Assembly (NCBI GenBank): GCA_963752045.1
Contig: CAVVWN010000004.1
Location: 124,001 to 188,000, forward strand
DNA: 64,000 nucleotides
Direction of reading: 5' to 3'
From: DATKDF01 sp963752045
Lineage (GTDB): Bacteria; Acidobacteriota; Vicinamibacteria; Vicinamibacterales; SCN-69-37
The first letter of the stretch is position 1. Each line of letters opens with the position of its first letter. Positions 1 to 8,077 of the stretch are shown here, one piece after another. Under the pieces are notes generated by a model that was not told the origin of the DNA, made no database searches, and saw only the letters and a list, made by a program, of their open reading frames with translations. Position numbers and translations under genes: made by a program.

Positions 1-454
<454 letters not shown>

Positions 455-464
455 GGGACGGCCG

Positions 465-470
465 ATTATA
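465..470 (-). promoter_or_regulatory. TATAAT -10 box, leaderless-type promoter of the kinase
   Basis: On the minus strand a consensus TATAAT is followed by 10 nt and then the ATG at 454. With transcription starting 6-8 nt after a -10 box, almost no leader would remain. No Shine-Dalgarno sequence fits in the gap. Confidence 0.6.
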
Positions 471-540
471 CCGGCTCGAAGCTGGGCGTTCCCCTTCGGG
501 CGTGCTAGCCTCTCGACAGCAGCGACTGGAGCGATTCGCG

Positions 541-1083
541 ATGCCCATCGGGAGACTTCCAAGCCCGGTTCTTTTCATCACGCTCGCGGCTGCGATGGCG
601 GTCGGCACGAACACCGGCTGCGCCGAGAGGACGACGCCCATGAACGACGCGCAGTTGACGGACCTTGCCACCCGCTACGCGCAGGCCTGGAGCAGCCAGG
701 ACCCGGCGAGGCTGGCGTCGTTCTACGCCGGGAGCGGCTCGCTCACGGTCAACGACGGCGAGCCGTCGGTCGGCCGCGCGGCCATCACCGAGACGGCACG
801 CGCCTTCATGACTGCGTTCCCCGACATGCTCGTCGTGATGGACCGAGTCGTTCGCACGGGCGACGTCGTCGAATTCCACTGGATCTGGACCGGCACAAAC
901 ACGGGGCCGGGCGGCACGGGCAAGGCCGTTCGCATGGTCGGCCACGAAGAGTGGACGCTCGACGAGGACGGGCTCATCACGTCGTCGAAGGGGCACTACG
1001 ACGAGGCCGAATACGAGCGTCAGCTCCGTGAGGGTGCGTCACACGCCGAGCCGGCTGGTTCGGGCTCGTCTGCGATATCCTGA
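541..1083 (+). CDS. SnoaL/NTF2-like secreted protein, probable lipoprotein
   Basis: The 180-aa product begins MPIGRLPSPVLFITLAAAMAVGT; a hydrophobic stretch ends at Cys27 (NTGC), a plausible but weak lipobox. The mature part looks like a cone-shaped NTF2/SnoaL domain: an N-terminal helix (LTDLATRYAQAWSSQD), then GSLTVNDGEPSVGRAAI and strands ending in WTLDEDGLITSSKGHYD. Such domains either bind small molecules or act as isomerases or hydrolases; nothing here fixes a substrate. I chose ATG 541 over the in-frame ATG at 448 because only it places the signal peptide at the N-terminus and does not overlap the divergent kinase start. Confidence 0.75.
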   Translation: MPIGRLPSPVLFITLAAAMAVGTNTGCAERTTPMNDAQLTDLATRYAQAWSSQDPARLASFYAGSGSLTVNDGEPSVGRAAITETARAFMTAFPDMLVVMDRVVRTGDVVEFHWIWTGTNTGPGGTGKAVRMVGHEEWTLDEDGLITSSKGHYDEAEYERQLREGASHAEPAGSGSSAIS

Positions 1084-1090
1084 GCCCGCT

Positions 1091-1537
1091 GTGGCCGGGT
1101 TGTACTTCGAAGACTTCATCGTCGGTCAGGTCGTCGAGACACGCGGCCTGACCATCACCGAGGCCCACGTAGTCGCCTATGCCGGCCTGTCTGGTGACTT
1201 CAATCCCCTGCATACGGACGAAACCACAGCCGCAACCACTCCCTACGGCACTCGTGTCGCGCATGGCCAGCTCGGCATGGCGATGGCCGCCGGCCTCGTC
1301 AATCAGACCGGCCGCTACGAAGGCACGACGCTCGCCCTGCTCGGCTACCGCGAGTGGAACTTCCTGAAGCCGATTCACTTCGGCGACACGATTCGCGTGC
1401 GGCTGACCATCGAGGAGAAGCGTGAAACCTCGAAGCCCGACCGCGGAGTGCTGCTGCACAAGGTCGAGATCCTGAATCAGCGTGATGAGGTAATCCAGAG
1501 CGGCTTCACGAACGTGCTCGTACGCCGGCGAGCCTGA
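1091..1537 (+). CDS. MaoC-like hotdog-fold dehydratase
   Basis: A 148-aa single hotdog domain starting at GTG 1091 (VAGLYFEDFIVGQ). It has the MaoC/R-hydratase catalytic signature: Asp-His in DFNPLHTDE near residue 40 and the AHGQLGMAMAAGL helix. Family members hydrate enoyl-CoA or dehydrate 3-hydroxyacyl-CoA. It is first in a tight set with an amidohydrolase (24 nt gap) and an SDR (4-nt overlap), suggesting a catabolic pathway for a carboxylic acid or aromatic-derived acid. A start at ATG 1028 is possible but would overlap the upstream gene by 56 nt. Confidence 0.85.
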   Translation: MAGLYFEDFIVGQVVETRGLTITEAHVVAYAGLSGDFNPLHTDETTAATTPYGTRVAHGQLGMAMAAGLVNQTGRYEGTTLALLGYREWNFLKPIHFGDTIRVRLTIEEKRETSKPDRGVLLHKVEILNQRDEVIQSGFTNVLVRRRA

Positions 1538-1560
1538 TCGCCGCGCCGGATGGACCACCC

Positions 1561-2457
1561 ATGGATACCCTGACCATCCCGGATTCGATCGTCGCGATCG
1601 ACGTGCACGTGCATCCGTCGACCGAAGAGGCCGAGGCGTCCGGCGGCAAGTACCTCGAGTGGGCCCGGACCTACTTCAAGACATCGGGGCCGACCGTCGT
1701 GTCGTACGACGAGACGGCGGCGATGTACCGGGACCTGAACATGATGTGCGTGCTCCTCGGCAAGGACGCGCGCACGAACACGGGATTGCCGGCCATTCCA
1801 AACGACTCGATCGCCCGGGCCGTGACCGACCATCCCGATACGTTCATCGGCTTCGGCTCGGTCGACCCGCACCATGTCGAATGGGCGGTGGAGGAGATCC
1901 ATCGCATCGCAGAGCTCGGCCTGCGCGGGCTGAAGTTTCAGCAGATCGTCCAGGGCTTCATGCCCAACGACGAGCGGTTCTACCCGTTGTACGACGCGGC
2001 GCAGAAGCTCGAGCTGGTCACGCTCTTTCACATGGGCACGACCGGCATCGGCGCCGGGGCGCCGGGCGGCATGGGGCTGCGCCTCAAGTACGGCCAACCC
2101 ATGCTCATCGACGACGTCGCCGCCGATTTTCCGAATCTGCAGATCGTCGCCGCGCATCCGGGATGGCCGTGGTGCCTCGAAGTGCTCGCGATGGCCGTGC
2201 ACAAGGCCAACGTGTTCGTCGACATGTCGGGCTGGGCGCCGAAGTACTTTCCGGCCGAGTTCGTGCAGCACGCGCGCACGGTGCTCCAGAACAAGATGCT
2301 CTTCGGCACCGACTGGCCGCTCATCACCGTCGAGCGATGGCAGCGTGAGTTTGCGGCGTACGAATTCCCGGAACCAGTGGTGCGCAAGATCATGCTGACC
2401 AACGCCAGGCGGCTGCTCGGCCTGCGCCAATCCGGTGATACGGAGAAGGAACGATGA
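1561..2457 (+). CDS. Amidohydrolase family protein (ACMSD/Amidohydro_2-like)
   Basis: 298 aa with the TIM-barrel metal-site signatures of the amidohydrolase_2 family: DVHVHP near residue 14, a mid-barrel His in TLFHMGT, AAHPGWPW and the final FGTDWP Asp loop. Relatives include decarboxylases of aromatic or unsaturated acids (ACMSD, gamma-resorcylate decarboxylase) and lactone hydrolases. The neighbours (MaoC dehydratase upstream, SDR overlapping ATGA downstream) favour a role in degradation of a carboxylic acid. The exact reaction cannot be called from sequence. Confidence 0.85.
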   Translation: MDTLTIPDSIVAIDVHVHPSTEEAEASGGKYLEWARTYFKTSGPTVVSYDETAAMYRDLNMMCVLLGKDARTNTGLPAIPNDSIARAVTDHPDTFIGFGSVDPHHVEWAVEEIHRIAELGLRGLKFQQIVQGFMPNDERFYPLYDAAQKLELVTLFHMGTTGIGAGAPGGMGLRLKYGQPMLIDDVAADFPNLQIVAAHPGWPWCLEVLAMAVHKANVFVDMSGWAPKYFPAEFVQHARTVLQNKMLFGTDWPLITVERWQREFAAYEFPEPVVRKIMLTNARRLLGLRQSGDTEKER

Positions 2458-3212
2458 GCCTCACTATCGATCTGACGGGCCAGGTGGCCTTCGTCACCGG
2501 TGCCGGCGCCGGTATCGGCCGTGCCGCGGCGCTGACGCTGGCCGCGTGCGGCGCGAAGGTGGCCGTCTCGGACATCGATCAGGAGGCTGCCGAGGCCGTC
2601 GCGAAGACGATCGGCGCGACCGGTGGTGTCGCGACGATCGCCCCGGCCAACGCTGCCGATGCCGCGGCGGTCCGGTCCGCCGCGTCGAAGGTGGCGGCCG
2701 AGCTCGGTCCCGTCCAGATCCTGGTGGCCTCGCACGGCATCATCCGGCCAGCGCTCTTTCACAAGATGACCGACGACGTGTGGCATTCCGTGATCGACGT
2801 GCACCTCAACGGCACGTTCTACGCGGCGAGCGCGGTCATCGCCGGCATGATGGAGCAGCAGTACGGCCGCATCATCACCGTCACCTCGCCGGCCGGCGTG
2901 CAGGGCACGGTGGGGCAGGCCAACTACGCGGCCGCCAAGGGCGGCATCATCGCGCTCACCAAGTCGATTGCGCGCGAGTACGCCACGGCGGGCATCACGG
3001 CGAACGCCATCAACCCGGTGGCCGCGACGCAGATGACCGAGAAGATCCGCACCGACCCCAAGCTCAAGGACATCTACCTCCGGAACATCCCCATGCACCG
3101 CTGGGCCGAGCCCGACGAGATCTCGCCGCTCATTGCCTTTCTCGCCTCGCCGCTCTCGAGCTACATCACCGGGCAGGTATACGGGATCAACGGCGGGCTG
3201 ACGATGGCGTGA
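2454..3212 (+). CDS. SDR family NAD(P)-dependent oxidoreductase
   Basis: 252 aa, classical short-chain dehydrogenase length. Rossmann glycine motif TGAGAGIGRA at residues 15-24, active-site tetrad context VTSPAGVQG (Ser) and YAAAKGG (Tyr-x-x-x-Lys), and a C-terminal YITGQVYGINGGLTMA typical of FabG-like enzymes. An acidic residue after strand 2 (SDIDQEA) suggests NAD rather than NADP. It overlaps the amidohydrolase stop by ATGA, so the two are translationally coupled. It is the last gene of the MaoC-amidohydrolase-SDR operon. Confidence 0.9.
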   Translation: MSLTIDLTGQVAFVTGAGAGIGRAAALTLAACGAKVAVSDIDQEAAEAVAKTIGATGGVATIAPANAADAAAVRSAASKVAAELGPVQILVASHGIIRPALFHKMTDDVWHSVIDVHLNGTFYAASAVIAGMMEQQYGRIITVTSPAGVQGTVGQANYAAAKGGIIALTKSIAREYATAGITANAINPVAATQMTEKIRTDPKLKDIYLRNIPMHRWAEPDEISPLIAFLASPLSSYITGQVYGINGGLTMA

Positions 3213-3253
3213 AGGGGGACGGGTCTCGCTCGCGCGAGCAAGACCCGTCCCCT
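3213..3253. repeat. Short hairpin with AGGGGGACGGGTCT ends (minimal form of the nested palindrome)
   Basis: Immediately after the SDR stop codon, AGGGGGACGGGTCT is matched by AGACCCGTCCCCT, with a 14-nt centre that is itself palindromic (GCTCGCGCGAGC). The ends equal the terminal module of the three larger elements at 56-63 kb. It may also act as a terminator-like hairpin for the operon, although no T run follows. Confidence 0.75.
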
Positions 3254-3267
3254 ACACATGCACTCCT

Positions 3268-3296
3268 TGACAGGTTAGGAGAGCTGGTTGATACTC
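3268..3296 (+). promoter_or_regulatory. Sigma-70 promoter with overlapping PadR operator candidate
   Basis: TTGACA (3268-3273), a 17-nt spacer and GATACT (3291-3296) form a near-consensus promoter 27 nt before the PadR start. Imperfect inverted arms GTTAGGAG and CTCCTGAC span the spacer and the -10 box, and TTAGGAGAG recurs at about 3307 next to the ribosome binding site. This fits an operator for the PadR product, i.e. autoregulation; the operator role is inferred. Confidence 0.6.
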
Positions 3297-3322
3297 CTGA
3301 CTCACTTAGGAGAGAACCCGCG

Positions 3323-3664
3323 ATGCCGCCAAAGGCCGAACTGCTGCCCGGCACTCTCGACCTGTTGATCCTGAAGGCCGTCTCGCTCAACCGCCAGCAT
3401 GGGTACGGCGTCCTGCTGCGTATCGCGCAGATCACCGGCGGCGCGCTCACGATTGAGCAGGGCGCGCTCTACCCGGCCCTCTACCGCCTGGAGCACCAGG
3501 GGCTCCTGGCATCGGAGTGGGGCGTATCCGACAACAACCGCCGTGCGAAGTTCTACACGCTCACGGCGGCTGGCCGGCGGCGGCTGCAGGCGGCAACCGC
3601 CGGCTGGGAGCAGCTCGTGGCAGCGATGGCCGCGGCACTCGCGACACGGCCGGACGAGGTGTGA
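3323..3664 (+). CDS. PadR family transcriptional regulator
   Basis: 113 aa with the PadR winged-helix hallmarks: LLPGTLDLLILKAV, GYGVLLRI, then LTIEQGALYPALYRLEHQGLL (recognition helix and wing) and FYTLTAAGRRRL. Start ATG 3323 follows a good Shine-Dalgarno (TTAGGAGAG). The stop overlaps the GTG start of the ADOP permease (GTGA), the standard acidobacterial arrangement in which a PadR repressor controls the adjacent permease gene. The inducer is unknown. Confidence 0.93.
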   Translation: MPPKAELLPGTLDLLILKAVSLNRQHGYGVLLRIAQITGGALTIEQGALYPALYRLEHQGLLASEWGVSDNNRRAKFYTLTAAGRRRLQAATAGWEQLVAAMAAALATRPDEV

Positions 3665-6336
3665 GCGTGCGGGCCCGCCTCCGCTCGTGGCTTCGCGTCA
3701 TCCTTCGCCGAGACGGCTGGGAGCACGAGATGCGCGACGAGATGGCCTTCCATCTCGACGCGCGCGTGGACGATCTCGTTCGAACCGGCCTTTCGCGACG
3801 CGAAGCCGAGCGGCGCGCGCGCCTGGAGTTCGGTGGCCTCGAGGGCTGGAAGGAACACTGCAGGGAGGCCACCGGCGCGGGCGCGCTCGACGAAACCTCA
3901 CGCAGCGTACGCGACGCGTGGCGTTCGGCGCGTCGCAATCCTGCCTTCACCGTCGTCGCGCTGCTGACGCTGGCGCTCGGCATCGGGGCGAACATCGCGC
4001 TCTTCAGCGTGCTCCATCCGCTGCTCCTGAGCCCGCTGCCCGTGCGAGACCCCGGAAGCCTGTACCAGGTCGTGCTGTCGACGGTCCGACGGCCGTACTA
4101 CGGCATCCCGCACTCCAAGTACCGCACGCTTGGGGAACAGATTCCCGTGTTCGAATCGCTCTTCGGCTGGGGCGGGCGGGGCGAGTACGACGTGCGGTCG
4201 GATGACCGCACTGACCGGGCAAACCTCACGATCGTCACGGGCAGCTACTTCGAGGGACTCGGCGTCCGGCCAGCCCTCGGCCGCCTCATCACGCCGGACG
4301 ATGACAGAACGGGCGTGTCGGCACACGTCGCCGTCGTGAGCCATCGATTGTGGCAGCGTTTCTTCGACGGCGACCCTGCGGCCGTCGGGCGGTCGATCAC
4401 CGTGAAGTGGGCGACCCAGCAGGACCTCGAGCTTCGTGTCATCGGCGTCGCGCCGCCGGAGTTCGCCGGCGCCGAGCCTACCGATCCCGCAGACATCTAC
4501 GTGCCCGTCTACGCCTTTGAAGTGCTCCGGCCGCAGCTCCTTACCGGCACCGGGAACATGTGGATGCACGTGATGGGCCGGCTCCGGCCCGACGTGTCTT
4601 TCGAGGAGGCGTCCGTTCGGCTGCGCGACGGCTGGTCGCGCATCGATCGGGAGGCTCAGGCCGAACGAGGCGACAACACCAGGCCGGAGTACATGGTCCT
4701 CGAGAGCGGCAGCCACGGCTATTCGGAGGTCAGGGTCGAGTTCTCGCGGGCCGTGGTGATCCTGATGGGCCTCGTGGCGGTCGTTCTGCTGATCACGTGC
4801 TCGAATCTGGCGTCGCTGCTCTTCGTGCGCGCCGCCCGCCGTTCCGACGAGATATCGATTCGCACCGCCCTCGGCGCCACGCGCGGCCAGCTCGTCCGGC
4901 AGTGGCTCACCGAGTGCCTGCTCCTCGCCTTCGCCGGCGGCGCGCTCGGCCTCCTCGTGGCGCGCTGGATGACGGAGGTGCTCCTGACCTTCGTTCCTGA
5001 AGCAAGCCGGCCAGGCCTCGCATTCGAGATCTCGACTCCCGTGCTGCTGTTCTCGCTTGGTCTCACGCTGGCGGCGGGGCTCATCGTCGGTCTGCTGCCG
5101 GCTCTACGGTCATCACACGTGGATCTTGCGACCGCGCTTCGCGCGCACGCCACGTCGGCAGCCGCCGAACGTGGCCGGGCCGCGCGGCTGGTGCTTGCCG
5201 GACAGATTGCCGCGTCGCTCGCGCTCGTGACCGGCTCGGTGCTCTTCGCGAGGACGTTGTCGAATCTCAACTCGGTCGATACGGGGTTCGATCGTGAATC
5301 GGTCGTCTACGCCACTCCGCAGTTCTTCAGCGCGCGGTACCCGAACAGTCGCCGATTCGAGGTCATGGAGCAGGTCATCCCGACGCTTCGCCGGTCGAGC
5401 CTGTTTCGCGCCGTGGCGGTCAGGTCAGGTGCCCATCCTGTTCGGAGGCGCCGGAGGCTGGGGCTGGCTGCGCGTGCCCGGCTATACCTTTGCGCCCGAC
5501 GAGGACAACGCGGTCACAACTATCATGGTCGCACCCGGCTATTTTCGCGCGCTCGGGATTCCGTTCGTGGCCGGCCGCGATTTCGAAGATACCGACGCCG
5601 CCGCAGGCGCGCGTCGCGATCGTGAGCGAGCGACTGGCCCGCCATTACTTCCAGGACCGGAATCCGATCGGCCAGCAGATCTCGTGGGGCACGTCACGAC
5701 CGGTGGAGATCGTCGGCGTCGTGCGCGACATCAGGGATGAGCACCTGCGGGAGCCGCCGAAAGAGATTGTGTATCGGCCGAACAGGAGCACAGCTTCCAG
5801 GCACGATCATCGCCGGACCAGCCGACGGAGTGGATGTCGACGCCGCCGAGAGCGCGCTGCGGGCCGCGATCTCGGCCGCCGCGCCAGATGTTCCCGTCAA
5901 CAGCGGACGACTTTCACTGGCCGTGCGGGAGTCGCTCGGTCGTGACCGGCTCGTGACGCAACTCTCGACGGCCTTCGGCGTCCTCGCTCTTCTGCTCGCG
6001 TCGATCGGGCTCTTCGGCTCGGTCGCGCACTGGGCGAGCGGGCGAACGCGCGAGATCGCGATTCGGATGACGCTTGGCGCCACCCGGTGGGACGTCGCAC
6101 GAATCGTGCTCGCGCAGGGCGTGTCGGTCACCGTCGCCGGCGTGCTGGCGGGCGTGCCGGTGGCGATGCTCGCGGCCCGGCTGGTCGAGCCTTTGCTCTT
6201 CGGCGTGTCGGCTTCGGATCCAGGATCGCTGGCGACGGCCGCCCTGCTCCTCGGCGCCGCGGGCCTCGTCGCCGCCAGTTGGCCGGCCCTTCGTGCCGCG
6301 CGACTCAATCCGCTCGACGCGTTGCGCGACGCCTAA
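3661..6336 (+). CDS. ADOP-type permease (MacB/FtsX-like), three +1 frame breaks
   Basis: Starts at GTG 3661 with the ADOP leader: a cytoplasmic helical region (HEMRDEMAFHLDARVDDLVR, REAERRARLEFGG), then TM1 NPAFTVVALLTLALGIGANIALF, a MacB periplasmic domain, a central FtsX bundle with EISIRTALGATRGQLVRQ, a second periplasmic domain and a final FtsX bundle with TREIAIRMTLGATRWDVAR and the ending AARLNPLDALRDA. Reading moves +1 near 5425, 5605 and 5795; removing three bases gives 890 codons, normal for the family. The rest is well conserved, so assembly errors are more likely than a pseudogene. These proteins resemble MacB permeases without their own ATPase. Confidence 0.85.
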
Positions 6337-6371
6337 CCCCGGTGGCCATCGGTGGCCACTTGCGTTGACGC

Positions 6372-6462
6372 ACTCGCGGTATCCCCAGGAGGGGCCGGCT
6401 TGAGCCGGCCCACGGCCGGGCGGGCTGAAGCCCGCCCCTCCGACTCGCGGTATCCCCAGGAG
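6372..6462. repeat. 20-bp direct repeat framing two GC-rich hairpins
   Basis: ACTCGCGGTATCCCCAGGAG occurs exactly at 6372-6391 and 6443-6462. Between the copies lie two perfect-stem hairpins, GGGCCGGCTTGAGCCGGCCC and GGGCGGGCTGAAGCCCGCCC. The unit sits between two convergent genes (ADOP and ammonia-lyase), so it could end transcription from both sides. It could also be a small repeat cassette. Confidence 0.7.
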
Positions 6463-6481
6463 CCAGGATCGTCGTCGACCC

Positions 6482-8077
6482 TCAGTCCCGTTCGATGACT
6501 CTCAGGATCTCGCCGGACCGGATGAGTCCGAGCACGCGCTCGATATCATCCGCGAGCTCGCGGTCGGCTTCGACGAAGGCCGACACGCGGCGAATGGCGT
6601 CGTAGACCCGGCGCGTAGCGGGCGCGAGCTTGTCGGCTCCGCGGAGATCGGCGGCCTGCGCGAGGATGAGCAGGTGCATCGCTGCGGCCACCTCGGTGAG
6701 CCCGACGATCTCGCGGGCCTGGCGCGCGGCCGCCGCACCCATCGAAACCTTGTCCTGCGTGTGGCACGCCGTCGACCGGCTGAACGTCGTCATCGGCGTG
6801 GCCGCGTTGAGCGCTTCGGCGGTCACGGCCGAGATCGCAAGCTGCATGCCCTTGAAGCCGTAGCGCAGGCCTGCTTCTGGATGGTCGTCAGGGACCGGCG
6901 CGGCGCAGCAGACACCGAGACCGTTGTTGTACTTCTCGTCGTTGACGAGCTGGAACTGCCGGTCGATGAGATCGGCGACGCTCGCCACCGCAATCTTGAC
7001 TGTGTCCATCGCCAGGCCAATGTGAAATCCCGAGAAATTTCCGCCGCTTGCGACCGTGCCGGCCTCCGGGTCGTAGAGCGGGTTGTCGTTGCTCGAGTTC
7101 AGCTCGATCTCGACGATGCGTCGCGCCCAGGCGAGCGCGTCGCCAAGCGCGCCGATGCACTGGGGCGCGCACCGTATCGAGTAGTTGTCCTGTATCTGAC
7201 GTTCGAGCGGGCGCACACCTGACTGCAGCGTGCCCAACTGCTCGACGAGCTCCGGGAAGCTCTGTCCGAGCCGTGTGCCGTCGAGCAGCCGTCGGATGCG
7301 CGCCGCCGACGCAATCTGGCCGGCGTGTGGCTTGGCGACCTCATGCAGAAACGGCTCGAAGGGACCGACGATGCCGGTGAGCGCTTCGGTGGTCAGGGCC
7401 GTGCAGGCGTCGGCGACGACGGCCAGCCGCTCGGCGTCGAGAATGGCGAGCGCGCCGAGCCCGGCCATGAAGCTCGTGCCGTTGACGAGCGCGAGGCCTT
7501 CCTTGGGCTCGAGCGACATCGGTTCGAGCTCCTCTTCGGCCAGCACGTCGGCCGCCGGCCGAACCAATCCCTTGTAGTGCACCTGTCGCCTGCCCATGAC
7601 CACCGCGGCCACGTACGACGACGGAATCAGGTCGCCGCTGGCTCCGACCGACCCGATCGACGGCACCCACGGGATGATGTCGCGGTTCAGGAGTTCGACG
7701 AGCCGCTCGATGAGGGCGAGACGCACGGCCGAGTAGCCGCGCGCCAGGCAGTTGACGCGCGCGAGCAGCAGGGCGCGGCATGCGTCAACCGACAGACCGT
7801 CGCCGACGCCGCACCCGAGAAACGTGATGAACGTCTCCTGCAGGCGGGCGGCTCTGTCCGCGCCGACTTGCTGGCTGACGGCGTGACCGGGGCCTGTCGT
7901 TACGCCGTAGATCGGTTTGCCGCTCTCCACGAGCGTGCGGTTGAGCGCGGCCGTTGCGTCGATTCGGGCGCGCACCGCGGGGTCCCCGGAGAGCGCCACT
8001 CGAGCCCGCCCGAGCGCCACGGCTCCAACATCGTCGAGCGTCAGGCCGCGGCCGTCGATCGTGATCGTCCTGGTCAT
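6482..8077 (-). CDS. Aromatic amino acid ammonia-lyase, probably phenylalanine-selective
   Basis: 531 aa, MIO-dependent lyase. The self-cyclising Ala146-Ser147-Gly148 lies in GSVGASGDL, the catalytic Tyr57 in YGVTTG, plus NSSNDNP and QDNYSIRC later. These enzymes remove ammonia from His, Tyr or Phe. The residue pair 30 positions after the catalytic Tyr sets selectivity: Ser-His in HAL, His-Leu in TAL, Phe-Leu in PAL; here it is Phe86-Leu87 (ITFLGCG). That predicts cinnamate formation rather than histidine breakdown, and no hut genes are nearby. ATG 8077 overlaps the stop of the upstream CoA ligase, giving an obvious pathway partner. Confidence 0.85.
   Translation of the reverse strand: MTRTITIDGRGLTLDDVGAVALGRARVALSGDPAVRARIDATAALNRTLVESGKPIYGVTTGPGHAVSQQVGADRAARLQETFITFLGCGVGDGLSVDACRALLLARVNCLARGYSAVRLALIERLVELLNRDIIPWVPSIGSVGASGDLIPSSYVAAVVMGRRQVHYKGLVRPAADVLAEEELEPMSLEPKEGLALVNGTSFMAGLGALAILDAERLAVVADACTALTTEALTGIVGPFEPFLHEVAKPHAGQIASAARIRRLLDGTRLGQSFPELVEQLGTLQSGVRPLERQIQDNYSIRCAPQCIGALGDALAWARRIVEIELNSSNDNPLYDPEAGTVASGGNFSGFHIGLAMDTVKIAVASVADLIDRQFQLVNDEKYNNGLGVCCAAPVPDDHPEAGLRYGFKGMQLAISAVTAEALNAATPMTTFSRSTACHTQDKVSMGAAAARQAREIVGLTEVAAAMHLLILAQAADLRGADKLAPATRRVYDAIRRVSAFVEADRELADDIERVLGLIRSGEILRVIERD

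Noticed and set aside
6482..8077. Histidine ammonia-lyase of a hut operon
   Set aside because: The selectivity pair is Phe-Leu rather than Ser-His, and no hutU, hutI or hutG gene is near.
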